A stretch of 64,000 nucleotides of DNA from contig CAWIKL010000001.1 of the NCBI GenBank assembly GCA_963836665.1, positions 682,001-746,000 of the forward strand, read 5' to 3'. The position numbers were made by a program, and so were the translations under genes. The DNA comes from JAICSD01 sp963836665 (lineage in GTDB: Bacteria > Acidobacteriota > Vicinamibacteria > Vicinamibacterales > 2-12-FULL-66-21). The notes beneath the pieces were generated by a model. That model did no database searches. It was not told the DNA's origin and saw nothing but the letters and a program-made list of their open reading frames with translations. Each line of letters starts with the position of its first letter. The first letter of the stretch is position 1. Positions 54,917 to 63,617 of the stretch are shown one piece after another.

Positions 54917-54993
54917 TGGTCGGGATGGCGGGATTCGAACCCACGACCCCCTGACCCCCAGTCAGGTGCGCTACCAGGCTGCGCTACATCCCG
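54917..54993 (-). tRNA. tRNA-Pro (anticodon GGG)
   Basis: A 77-nt tRNA including an encoded ACCA end. The acceptor stem pairs CGGGATG with CATCCCG. The D arm is AGCGCAGCCTGGTAGCGCA-like, the anticodon stem is CCTGA/TCAGG with loop CTGGGGG (anticodon GGG), and the T arm carries GGTTCGAATCC. The gene lies between the MerR gene and the island; its 3' half is repeated at 47488-47536, so it is the integration target. Confidence 0.95.
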
Positions 54994-55067
54994 AGAAAAC
55001 AACTGGTAATCGGGTCATTGGGGAATCGGGTAAGCGAGTGACCCGATTACCAGACTACCCGATTCGC

Positions 55068-55553
55068 CTACTTCTTCTTCGACGCCTTCTTCGCGGCCAT
55101 CTTGCCGGTGGCGGCAGCACTCGCGTGCAGGGCGCGCGGCTTGGCGATGGGCGCCTCGAGCACGAACTCGGCGGGCGCCGCACCGGGCTTGCTGGCCAAC
55201 ATCCTCGCCAGTTCGCGGAGTGTCGTGCGCACCGAGATGATGCGCTCGCGCGCGTCGCTCGACAGCAGATCATCGAGCTCGGCACTCTCCGGCCCCACCA
55301 CCGGCTGCTCGTCCTGCAGCCGCCGGCGTGCCCCGGCCAGCGTCAACCCTTCGACGAAGAGCAGATGCTTGATACGCAGCACCCGCTCCACGTCCGCGCG
55401 CCGGTAGACGCGCGGGCCGCCCTGCGTCCGGGCCACGCCTAGGTCCGAAAACTCTGCTTCCCAGGACCGCAGGACATACGGTTGTACCTGCGCGATCTCG
55501 CAGACCTCGGGCTGCCTAAACAGCGACCGGTTGGGGATCTGTGTGTCCGGCAA
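55068..55553 (-). CDS. MerR-superfamily regulator
   Basis: About 161 residues. The helix-turn-helix is 'EVCEIAQVQPYVLRSWEAEF', the wing 'GGPRVYRRADVERVLRIKHL' and the helix after it 'VEGLTLAGARRRLQDEQPVV'. A Lys/Ala-rich tail ends in KKASKKK. No ATG lies before the domain; TTG at 55553 is my best start, while the frame is open far upstream antisense to the kinase. It has no metal-binding Cys. MerR genes of this kind often sit beside tRNA-Pro and an IHF/HU gene, here 7 kb away. Confidence 0.8.
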   Translation of the reverse strand: MPDTQIPNRSLFRQPEVCEIAQVQPYVLRSWEAEFSDLGVARTQGGPRVYRRADVERVLRIKHLLFVEGLTLAGARRRLQDEQPVVGPESAELDDLLSSDARERIISVRTTLRELARMLASKPGAAPAEFVLEAPIAKPRALHASAAATGKMAAKKASKKK

Positions 55554-55598
55554 CGGCTTACCGGCAAGTATATCAAACAGATAGCGTAAAATCGCCGC

Positions 55599-58253
55599 GT
55601 GCAGCCCTCCGACGAGGAGACGCGCCTGATTGACGCGAAGCAGCGCACGCCTGACCGCGGAGGCCAGGGCGCGGGCCGCGTCACGTCTTCGAGCGGCTGG
55701 GGTGCCTCCACCTCCGACATCGATCACGGGCGCTTCGCGCCCGGAACGCAGCTCGACGACCGCTACCGCATCGTGGGACGGCTGGGCAAGGGGGGCATGG
55801 GCGAGGTCTATCGAGCCGACGACCTGCGGCTCGGACAGCCGGTCGCGCTGAAGTTCCTCTCCGAAGCGCTCGACGGCGACCCGGCGCGCCTGACGCAACT
55901 CCACACGGAAGTCCGGATGGCGCGGCAGGTGTCGCACCCGAACGTCTGCCGCGTCTACGACGTCGGCGAGTTCGACGGCCACACCTTCCTCTCGATGGAG
56001 TACGTGGACGGCGAGGACCTGGCGTCGCTGCTCCGCCGAATCGGACGGTTCCCACAAGACCGCGCGATCGAGCTGGCACGACAGATCTGCGCCGGCCTCG
56101 GCACGGCGCACGATCGCGGCGTCGTCCACCGCGACTTGAAGCCGGCGAACATCATGCTCGACGGCAACGGCCGGATCCGCATCACAGACTTCGGACTGGC
56201 GGGGAACGCCGGCGAGGTGCTGCGCGCGGGAACGCCGGCCTATATGGCGCCGGAGCAGCTGGCCGGCGGCGAGGTGACGCCGAGGAGCGACATCTACGCA
56301 CTCGGCCTGGTGCTCTACGAGCTCTTCACCGGCCGCCGCGCGATCGAGGCCGGCAGCCTCGCGGAGCTGATCGCCAAGCGCGAGCAGGGGGTGATTACAC
56401 CGCCCAGCGAGATCGTTCGCGATCTCGACGAGGGGATCGAACGGGTGATCATGCGCTGCCTCGATCCGGACGCGGCGCGGCGGCCGCCGTCGACGCTGGC
56501 GGTGGCGGCGGCGCTGCCGGGCGGCGATCCGCTGGCCGCGGCGATCGCGGCGGGCGAAACACCGTCGCCAGAAATGGTGGCTGCGGCGTCAACGTCCGGG
56601 GCAATCACGACGCGAACGGCGGCCACGGCGGCGATCGGGATCGCCGCGCTGTTCGTGGTGCTGGCCGTCCTGTCGCAACAGGTCCTGCTCGTCAACCACG
56701 TGCCGATGCCCAAGACGCCCGACGCGCTGGTCGATCGCGCGCAGGAGATCGTCACGAAGTTCGGCTACGCCGACCAGGTGCGGGCAACGGCGTCCGGCCT
56801 CGGCAATTCGTACGCATGGGGCCGCTACCTCGCCTCAACGAACGACGCGCACGATCGCTGGTCGGCGCTGAACACGCTACGACCGATCTCCATCTATCTC
56901 TGGTACCGCACGAGCCCGGAGACGCTGATCCCGGTCGGCAACGAGAACCGCATCGAGGGCAGCAACCCACCGCTGACGACCCCTGGCATGACGCTGACCA
57001 TCGTGGATTCCGGGGGCAGGCTGGCGCAGTTCCTCGCAGTACCAGACGCGTCGTGGACCGAAACGCCCGGATCCACCGAGTGGTCGCGCGCGTTCGACGC
57101 AGCGGGGCTTTCACTGCCGGCGTTCACCCCTGCTTCACCCGAGACGATTCCCCTGACCTATGCGGACGAACGCAAGGCCTGGGATGGACACTTGCCGGAA
57201 CGTCCGGATCTGTCGATCCGAGTCGAGGCGGCAGCGTTCCGGGGACGGCTGGTACGGTTCGGCGTGACCGGCCCATGGAACCGTCCCGCCCGCATCAACG
57301 CGCCGTCGCCGACGGCGCGCTTCAACGCCGTTCTCTCGCAGATCACGACGCTCGTCATGCCCGGACTGATGCTGGTCGGGGTGCTGCTCGCGCACGGCAA
57401 CGTGAAACACGGCCGCGGCGATCGCCGCGGCGCGTTGCGCGCGGCGGCGGCGTTGTTCGTGCTGCTGATGACGTCCTGGGTGCTGGGCGATCGCCACGTG
57501 GCGTCGCTCGGGGGGGAGATCGCCAGGTTCTTCGAAGCGGTCTCGACAGCGCTATTCAACGGAGCGATCCTGTGGCTCACCTATCTCGGGCTGGAGCCCT
57601 ACGTCCGGCGCTTTTCACCGGACAGCCTGATCGGCTGGACACGGCTGCTGGCGGGCGGCTGGCGCGATCCGCGCGTTGGCCGTGATGTGGCGATCGGCGT
57701 TGCGGCGGGCGTACTGATGACGGTCGTCGTGGCGTCGCACAATCTGCTGCCGTTGCTGGCGGGCCGGCCGTCGCTCATCCCGATGCCGACCGAGCCGGCG
57801 CTGTACCAGTCGTTCCGTTATCCATTCGCGTTCATGTTCGACCGCGCGCAGTCGGCGCTATCGTCGGCAATGCTGGGCACGATCGGCTATGCGGCGCTCT
57901 ACATCCTGTTCAAGCGGCGCCTGTGGGCCGCGCTCGCCGCGATCGTCCTCTACACGCCGGTCGCGGTGGACGGCCTGTTCTTCTCGGACACGCCGCTGCT
58001 CGACACGGCGATCGGGCTGGTCCTCATCGCGGTGTTCGTGACGGTGATCGCACGCGCGGGACTGCTGGCCTGCGTCTCGCTGCTGGTCACGCATTTCGTG
58101 CTACTGCGGACGCCAATCACGACCAATCTGTCCGATTGGCGCGCGCCAACCGGCCTGGTCACTCCAGTCACGATCATGGCGCTCGCCGCGCTCGCCGTCG
58201 CAATAGCCGCCGGCCGCTTCCAGACGCGCACATCGGCGGCCCGCTTCAGCTAA
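55599..58253 (+). CDS. Ser/Thr protein kinase with large polytopic membrane domain
   Basis: An 884-residue protein read from GTG. The kinase domain (about residues 50-315) is complete: 'GRLGKGGMGEVYRADDLR', 'VALKFL', 'HRDLKPANIMLDGNG', 'DFGLAG' and 'APEQLAGGEVTPRSDIYALG'. After a TM helix near residue 355 ('AAIGIAALFVVLAVLSQQVL') there is a roughly 200-residue extracytoplasmic part. Then come six to eight TM helices, with 'ILWLTYLGLEPYVRRFSPDS' followed by 'LIGWTRLLAG' between them. I do not recognise the membrane part outside such kinases. Three nt separate it from the next gene, its paralogue. Confidence 0.9.
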   Translation: MQPSDEETRLIDAKQRTPDRGGQGAGRVTSSSGWGASTSDIDHGRFAPGTQLDDRYRIVGRLGKGGMGEVYRADDLRLGQPVALKFLSEALDGDPARLTQLHTEVRMARQVSHPNVCRVYDVGEFDGHTFLSMEYVDGEDLASLLRRIGRFPQDRAIELARQICAGLGTAHDRGVVHRDLKPANIMLDGNGRIRITDFGLAGNAGEVLRAGTPAYMAPEQLAGGEVTPRSDIYALGLVLYELFTGRRAIEAGSLAELIAKREQGVITPPSEIVRDLDEGIERVIMRCLDPDAARRPPSTLAVAAALPGGDPLAAAIAAGETPSPEMVAAASTSGAITTRTAATAAIGIAALFVVLAVLSQQVLLVNHVPMPKTPDALVDRAQEIVTKFGYADQVRATASGLGNSYAWGRYLASTNDAHDRWSALNTLRPISIYLWYRTSPETLIPVGNENRIEGSNPPLTTPGMTLTIVDSGGRLAQFLAVPDASWTETPGSTEWSRAFDAAGLSLPAFTPASPETIPLTYADERKAWDGHLPERPDLSIRVEAAAFRGRLVRFGVTGPWNRPARINAPSPTARFNAVLSQITTLVMPGLMLVGVLLAHGNVKHGRGDRRGALRAAAALFVLLMTSWVLGDRHVASLGGEIARFFEAVSTALFNGAILWLTYLGLEPYVRRFSPDSLIGWTRLLAGGWRDPRVGRDVAIGVAAGVLMTVVVASHNLLPLLAGRPSLIPMPTEPALYQSFRYPFAFMFDRAQSALSSAMLGTIGYAALYILFKRRLWAALAAIVLYTPVAVDGLFFSDTPLLDTAIGLVLIAVFVTVIARAGLLACVSLLVTHFVLLRTPITTNLSDWRAPTGLVTPVTIMALAALAVAIAAGRFQTRTSAARFS

Positions 58254-58256
58254 CCC

Positions 58257-60953
58257 ATGCCCGACTGCCCCGCCTGCGGCCGCGACGTTGCAGAGAGCGC
58301 CCCCTCGTGCCCACACTGCTCCACCCCGACGCCCTGGGGGGAGACACGCATGGAGGAGAGCGGCAATGCGCGGCACGCGAGCCCGAGCACCAGTTCGCGG
58401 ATCACGAGCACGAGCGGGTGGTCGGCGACGACGACGGAGATCGATCATGGACGTTTCGCGCCCGGGACGATCTTCGACGAGCGCTACCGAATCGTCGGTC
58501 GGCTGGGCAAGGGAGGCATGGGGGAGGTCTACCGCGCGGATGACCTCCGCCTCGGCCAGCCCGTCGCCCTCAAGTTCCTTCCTGAAGCCGTCGATCGCGA
58601 TCCGGCGCGCCTGACGCAACTGCACACCGAAGTGCGGATGGCGCGGCAGGTCTCGCACCCCAACGTCTGCCGCGTCTACGACGTCGGCGAGTTCGAGGGG
58701 CACACATTCCTGTCGATGGAATACGTGGACGGCGAGGATCTCTCGTCACTGCTCCGACGCATTGGACGCTTTCCCGAGGATCGCGCGCTGGAACTGGCGC
58801 GACAGATCTGCGCCGGCCTCGCCGCGGCGCACGAGCGCGGCGTGGTCCATCGCGACCTGAAGCCGGCGAACATCATGCTCGACGGGAACGGCCGGATCCG
58901 GATCACGGATTTCGGCCTCGCCGGGGCGGCCGGTGAAATCATTCGTGCCGGCACGCCGGCCTACATGGCGCCCGAGCAGCTCGCCGGCGCCGAGGTCACG
59001 CCGCGCAGCGACCTCTACTCGCTCGGCCTCGTGCTCTACGAGATGTTCACGGGCCGCCGCGCGCTCGAGGGAAGCAACCTCGCCGAACTGATCGCCAAGC
59101 GCGAGCAGGCCGGCATCACGCAGCCCTCGATGCTCGTCTCGAGCCTCGACCCGGCAATCGATCGCGCCGTGATGCGATGCCTGCAGCCGCAGCCCGCGAT
59201 GCGGCCGGCGTCGGCGCTCGCGGTGGCGGCGTCGCTGCCGGGCGGCGACCCGCTGGCGGCGGCGCTTGCCGCAGGTGAAACGCCGTCGCCGGAAATGGTC
59301 GCGGCGGCCGGGACGACCAGTGCGCTGCGTCCACTGCAGGCGCTGGCCGGGCTCGCCCTGGCGCTGACGTTACTCGGGCTCAGCGCCTGGCTGTCCGATC
59401 GCACGCTCGTCACCAGCCTGGTGCCGATGCCGAAGCCGCCGCTCATCCTGGCCGAGCGCGCGAAAGACATCCTTGGCGCGATCGGCTACCCGCCAGGGAT
59501 CGATTCGGCGTACGCGTTCATGCCGTCGAACGTGCTCGATTACGCCGAGAAACATCCCGACGTGGTGACCCACGCCCACATGGCCGCCGGCGTTCCCGCC
59601 GCGCTCCACTTCTGGTTTCGCGGCAGCCCGACCGCGATGATCCCGCAGCTGGGACGCGACCAGGTCACCGAATCCGATCCCGTGTTCGAGGTCTCGGGCA
59701 TGACGCACGTGGTGCTCGACCCCGAGGGACGCCTCATCCGCCTGGCCGTGGTGCCGCCGCAGCTCGATCCCGGCTGGCGGCCACAGGCGGCCAACTGGAA
59801 GCCGCTGTTCGACGCGGCGGGGCTCGACCTGGCGGCGTTCACGCCCGCCGCGCCCGAGTGGACGCCGACGGTGTACGCGGATACACGCGTCGCGTGGACG
59901 GGCGCACTGCCGGGCATTCACGGCCAGCAACTGCGCATCGAGGGCGGCTCGTACCGCGGCAAGCCGGTGTACTTCCACCCGGTCGCGCCGTGGACGACGA
60001 CGAGCCGCATGCCGAGCACCGTTGCCGAGCGGCGGCGCGTGACATTCGTGTCGGCGTTGGTGCAGACCGTCATCCTCGGCATGTTCGTCGCCGCGGCGCT
60101 GATCGCGCGGCACAACTGGCGCAAGGGACGCGGCGACCGGCGCGGCGCGTGGCAGCTGGCTGCGTTCGTCTCGATGGCGGCGGCGGGCGTGTGGGCGCTC
60201 GACAGCAAGCACGTCGCCGATCCGTCACTCGAGATGTCGCGATTCTTCATCGGCCAGCCGCTGTGGGCGGCCGGCCTGCTGTGGATTCTCTACCTGGCGG
60301 TCGAGCCCTACGTGCGCCGCTTCTGGCCGTCGACGCTGGTGTCGTGGTCGCGGCTGATGTCACGACAGTGGCGCGATCCGCTGGTGGGCCGCGACGTGCT
60401 GTTCGGCGTGGCGATTGGCCTCGCCGTGCACGTGCTATCGGCCTCGACGACTTACTTCGCCGCGCGCCTCGGCCACGCCTGGACGCCTGACGTGCCCGAC
60501 CTGCAGGAGCTCCTGGGCAGCTCGATGGACATCGCGCGCAACCTGAACCATGTCTTCAACGCCGTGTTGAATGCCATCTTCTCGGTGTTCGCGATGGTCC
60601 TGTTGAAAATGGCCGTGAAACGCGAATGGCTGGCGTCACTGGTGGCGATCGCACTCGTGACGCTGCTCTTCAGTCAGAACTCCGGCAGCGCCCCGACCGC
60701 GATCGACTACGCAGCGATACTGATCATCGTCACGGTCGTCGTCCTCACGATTCAGCGGCTCGGGCTCGTCGCTACGACCGTGGCATTCTTCATGATGTAC
60801 GCGATGGGCGCCGGGGTAGTCACACTCGACACGTCGCGCTGGTTCTTTTCCGACTCCGTGGTGCAGCTGCTGATCGCGGGCAGCCTGGCGGCGTACGGGT
60901 TCTACGCGTCGCGCGGCGGCGAGCCGCTGCTGGGGACTCGCCTGCTCGATTGA
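58257..60953 (+). CDS. Ser/Thr protein kinase paralogue with N-terminal zinc ribbon
   Basis: An 898-residue paralogue of the preceding kinase. It adds an N-terminal zinc ribbon 'MPDCPACGRDVAESAPSCPH' followed by C (two CxxC pairs). The kinase motifs are all present ('GKGGMGEVYRADDLRLGQPV', 'HRDLKPANIMLDGNG', 'DFGLAGAAGE', 'APEQLAGAEVTPRSDLYSLG'). The membrane domain again has a first TM ('LAGLALALTLLGLSAWL'), an exported middle part and a TM bundle with 'LYLAVEPYVRRFWPSTLVSW'. It is transcribed with the first kinase and faces der, 10 nt away. Confidence 0.92.
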   Translation: MPDCPACGRDVAESAPSCPHCSTPTPWGETRMEESGNARHASPSTSSRITSTSGWSATTTEIDHGRFAPGTIFDERYRIVGRLGKGGMGEVYRADDLRLGQPVALKFLPEAVDRDPARLTQLHTEVRMARQVSHPNVCRVYDVGEFEGHTFLSMEYVDGEDLSSLLRRIGRFPEDRALELARQICAGLAAAHERGVVHRDLKPANIMLDGNGRIRITDFGLAGAAGEIIRAGTPAYMAPEQLAGAEVTPRSDLYSLGLVLYEMFTGRRALEGSNLAELIAKREQAGITQPSMLVSSLDPAIDRAVMRCLQPQPAMRPASALAVAASLPGGDPLAAALAAGETPSPEMVAAAGTTSALRPLQALAGLALALTLLGLSAWLSDRTLVTSLVPMPKPPLILAERAKDILGAIGYPPGIDSAYAFMPSNVLDYAEKHPDVVTHAHMAAGVPAALHFWFRGSPTAMIPQLGRDQVTESDPVFEVSGMTHVVLDPEGRLIRLAVVPPQLDPGWRPQAANWKPLFDAAGLDLAAFTPAAPEWTPTVYADTRVAWTGALPGIHGQQLRIEGGSYRGKPVYFHPVAPWTTTSRMPSTVAERRRVTFVSALVQTVILGMFVAAALIARHNWRKGRGDRRGAWQLAAFVSMAAAGVWALDSKHVADPSLEMSRFFIGQPLWAAGLLWILYLAVEPYVRRFWPSTLVSWSRLMSRQWRDPLVGRDVLFGVAIGLAVHVLSASTTYFAARLGHAWTPDVPDLQELLGSSMDIARNLNHVFNAVLNAIFSVFAMVLLKMAVKREWLASLVAIALVTLLFSQNSGSAPTAIDYAAILIIVTVVVLTIQRLGLVATTVAFFMMYAMGAGVVTLDTSRWFFSDSVVQLLIAGSLAAYGFYASRGGEPLLGTRLLD

Positions 60954-60963
60954 ACCTCGCCGG

Positions 60964-62316
60964 CTACTTCGCGCGCCTGCGCACCTTGATCCGAATCGGC
61001 GTTCCCTCGAGGCCAAACGATTCGCGCAGGCGATTCATCAAGAATCGCTCATAGGAGAAATGAAAGGCGGTGGCGACGTTGGTGAAGAAGACGAATTCGG
61101 GAGGCGCGACGCCGGTCTGCGCCGCATAGAGGATGCGGACTTCGCGGCGGCCTGGGCTGGCCGGCGGATGCACGGCGGTGACGGCCTGGACGAAGCGATT
61201 GAGCTCGCCGGTCGGGATGCGGCGCAGGCGGGCGGCGGCGACGCGATCGATCGCCTCGAGGAGCTTGGGCGCGCGCTCGCCCGTCCGCGCCGACAGATGC
61301 AGCACCTGGGCGTATTCGAGGAACTTCACCTGCTGGCGCAGCTTGTCGTCGAACTCCTTCGAGAAGTCCTGCCCGCGTCCTTTCATCAAGTCCCACTTGT
61401 TGGCGACGATGATGACGCCGCAACCGGTCTTCTCCGCTTCGCCGGCAATCGTCGCGTCCTGATCGGTCGCTCCTTCCGTTGCGTCGACGACGAGGACGGC
61501 GACGTCGGCCTGCTCGATAGCGCGCCGCGCGACGAGCACGCTCACCGATTCGACCTGGCCGGCGCGGGCGACGCGGCCGGGACGACGGATGCCGGCGGTA
61601 TCGAGGATGCGGAAGTTCCGCTTGTGCCACTTGAGCACGGTATCCACCGTATCGCGCGTCGTTCCCGGCAGCTCGCTCACGATCGACCGCTCCTCCTTGA
61701 GCAGGCGGTTGACGAGGGACGACTTGCCGACATTGGGGCGGCCGATGACGGCAATTCGGACTTCCGGCTCGCGCGGCGCCGGCGCAGCGTCGCGGCGGCC
61801 CTCCGGCATGCGCTCGAGGAGCTCGTCGAGCAGGTCGCCTACGCCCTCGCCGTGTTCGGCGGCGATCTCGATGATCGGCTCGAACCCGAGGGTGTAGAAC
61901 TCGACGGCGCGGCCGCGCGCCTTGCGGTCGTCGGTCTTGTTGACGGCGACGACGACCGGGGCGTCGACTTTGTGCAAGGCGGCGGCAATCTCCTCGTCGC
62001 CCGAGACGAGGCCCTCCCGGCCGTCGACCACGAGGACGACGATGTCGGCGGTGGCGATTGCTTTCCGGCCGTGTTCGACGACGAGCTCGTGGAGCGGGTC
62101 GGACGTGGCGCCGAACATCCCGCCGGTATCGACGACCGAGAAGGGGACGCCCTGCCACTCGGCTGGCTGGGCGATGGTATCCCGGGTGGTGCCGGCGACC
62201 GGGGCGACGATGGCGCGGCGGGTGTCGGTGATGCGGTTGAAGAGGGTCGATTTCCCCACGTTGGGGCGACCGACCAGCACGACCGTGGGGACGCCGCCAG
62301 GGCGTTTGAGGGGCAT
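60964..62316 (-). CDS. der: Ribosome-associated GTPase Der (EngA)
   Basis: A 450-residue tandem GTPase needed for 50S subunit assembly. G domain 1: 'VLVGRPNVGKSTLFNRI', 'DTGGM' and 'AVNKTD'. G domain 2: 'AVIGRPNVGKSSLVNRLL', 'DTAGI' and 'VANKWD'. The C-terminal KH-like domain ends in '...GTPIRIKVRRRAK'. Length and domain order are normal. It is divergent from the HU/IHF gene, with about 80 bp between them. Confidence 0.97.
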   Translation of the reverse strand: MPLKRPGGVPTVVLVGRPNVGKSTLFNRITDTRRAIVAPVAGTTRDTIAQPAEWQGVPFSVVDTGGMFGATSDPLHELVVEHGRKAIATADIVVLVVDGREGLVSGDEEIAAALHKVDAPVVVAVNKTDDRKARGRAVEFYTLGFEPIIEIAAEHGEGVGDLLDELLERMPEGRRDAAPAPREPEVRIAVIGRPNVGKSSLVNRLLKEERSIVSELPGTTRDTVDTVLKWHKRNFRILDTAGIRRPGRVARAGQVESVSVLVARRAIEQADVAVLVVDATEGATDQDATIAGEAEKTGCGVIIVANKWDLMKGRGQDFSKEFDDKLRQQVKFLEYAQVLHLSARTGERAPKLLEAIDRVAAARLRRIPTGELNRFVQAVTAVHPPASPGRREVRILYAAQTGVAPPEFVFFTNVATAFHFSYERFLMNRLRESFGLEGTPIRIKVRRRAK

Positions 62317-62342
62317 ATCAAAAATGTCAGTTAGAGCGAGGC

Positions 62343-62371
62343 TTGACAGCGTAAGTTACGATATATATGCT
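62343..62371 (+). promoter_or_regulatory. Sigma70 promoter of the HU/IHF gene
   Basis: TTGACA (62343-62348), 17-bp spacer, TATGCT (62366-62371). The start site would be about 20 nt before the ATG, leaving room for the GAGGAG ribosome site. The best match to the sigma70 consensus I noticed in the window. Confidence 0.8.
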
Positions 62372-62399
62372 ATTTACCAATCCCGAGGAGACAGTAAGC

Positions 62400-62672
62400 A
62401 TGATCAAGGTCGACATCGTCAACGAGGTGTCGCGGATTGCCGATATCACCAAGGTGAAGGCCGAGGTTGCTGTCGACGCTGTCTTCGAGGCGATGCGGAT
62501 CTCCATGCAGCGCGGTGAGCGGATCGAACTCCGGGGATTTGGGGTCTTCCAGGTCAAGCCGCGCAAGCGCGGGATCGGCCGTAATCCCCGGACCGGGAAA
62601 GAAGTCCGGATCCCGCCCGGCCGCACCATCCGTTTCAAACCCGGTAAAGACCTCCAGAATATCGGAGGCTGA
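62400..62672 (+). CDS. HU/IHF-family nucleoid protein
   Basis: Ninety residues: 'VDIVNEVSRIADITKVKAEV', 'VFEAMRISMQRGERIELRGF' and the DNA-binding arm 'GIGRNPRTGKEVRIPPGRTI' with the bending Pro in RNPRTG. The 'RKRGIGRNPRTGK' arm fits both HU and IHF; I do not assign a subunit. GAGGAG lies 9 nt before the ATG at 62400. A strong promoter is directly upstream. Confidence 0.95.
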   Translation: MIKVDIVNEVSRIADITKVKAEVAVDAVFEAMRISMQRGERIELRGFGVFQVKPRKRGIGRNPRTGKEVRIPPGRTIRFKPGKDLQNIGG

Positions 62673-62743
62673 CCGTTTTCCCGCCGCTGCCGCTCCCGCC
62701 CCCCCGGTTTCAACACCGGTGGTGGCTACACATCCTGCTGTTC

Positions 62744-63577
62744 GTGCTGACCGTCGGGACGACGACCGCGTTGGGCATCGGTCATTATGTCTCGTTCGCG
62801 TCTGACTTCGGCGCGCGGACTGCGCGGATCGACGCGCTAAGCGTGCGGATGGCGTTTGGCTACAGCGCCGCGGTGCTGGGGATTCTCGGCGCGCACGAGA
62901 TGGGGCACTACCTCATGTGCCGCCGTTACGACGTCGACGCCACGCTTCCCTTCTTCATCCCCTTCCCATCGCTGTCGGGGACGCTGGGAGCGGTGATCAA
63001 GATCCGCGAAGCGTTTCCTTCGCGGCACGCGCTGTTCGACATCGCGATCGGCGGCCCGATCGGCGGTTTCGTCGTGCTGGTGCCGCTGCTCTTCTGGGGC
63101 ATGCACCTGTCGAACGTGCTCCCGGTGCCGCCCAACATGGAGGGCTATTCGCTCGGCGAGCCGCTGCTGTTCAAGGTCGCCACGTGGATGACGTTCGGCT
63201 CGATCCCAGATGGATCGTCGGTAAACATCCATCCGGTGGTGTTCGCGGCGTGGTTCGGGATGCTGGCGACGGCGTGGAACCTGCTGCCGTTCGGGCAACT
63301 GGACGGCGGCCACCTCACCTACGCGACGCTGGGGGATGCCTCGCGCTATTTCTCGCTGGCGACGGTCGCCGGTTGCGTCGTCATGTGCTTCGTGTCGTAC
63401 AGCTGGATCGTGATGACACTGATGTTGGTGGTGATGCTGTTCACGCTCGGTCCAAGGCATCCACGCGTCCTGGCGGAGGATGCGCCGCTGGGCGCCGGCC
63501 GCATTGCGCTGGCGCTCTTCGCGCTGGTCATGCTCGTGCTCTGCTTTACGCCGGTGCCGATTGATCCGCTGAAGTAG
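62744..63577 (+). CDS. Site-2-protease-type membrane metallopeptidase (M50)
   Basis: At least 277 residues and about six TM helices. The zinc site is HEMGH in 'ILGAHEMGHYLMCRRYDVDA'; the third ligand lies in 'AWNLLPFGQLDGGHLTYAT' (the LDGGH motif). 'FFIPFPSLSGTLGAVIKIRE' is the conserved loop between them. The GTG at 62744 is the first canonical start, but family-like residues ('RWWLHILLF') continue upstream to about 62710, so translation may begin at a CTG near 62687 or earlier. Substrates are unknown; it follows the HU/IHF gene. Confidence 0.88.
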   Translation: MLTVGTTTALGIGHYVSFASDFGARTARIDALSVRMAFGYSAAVLGILGAHEMGHYLMCRRYDVDATLPFFIPFPSLSGTLGAVIKIREAFPSRHALFDIAIGGPIGGFVVLVPLLFWGMHLSNVLPVPPNMEGYSLGEPLLFKVATWMTFGSIPDGSSVNIHPVVFAAWFGMLATAWNLLPFGQLDGGHLTYATLGDASRYFSLATVAGCVVMCFVSYSWIVMTLMLVVMLFTLGPRHPRVLAEDAPLGAGRIALALFALVMLVLCFTPVPIDPLK

Positions 63578-63614
63578 GGCGATGTTCGATGGGCGATGTT
63601 CGATGGGCGATGTT
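63577..63614. repeat. 14-bp tandem repeat
   Basis: GGGCGATGTTCGAT is repeated 2.7 times between the peptidase and priA stop codons. No function is evident. Confidence 0.85.
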
Positions 63615-63617
63615 TTC

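Noticed and set aside
55554..56129. N-terminal extension of the MerR-type protein at 55068
   Set aside because: The frame is open but antisense to the kinase domain, and family members begin just before the helix-turn-helix.
61060..62334. 424-codon plus-strand frame opposite der
   Set aside because: It is a mirror of a highly conserved GTPase gene; no independent motif.
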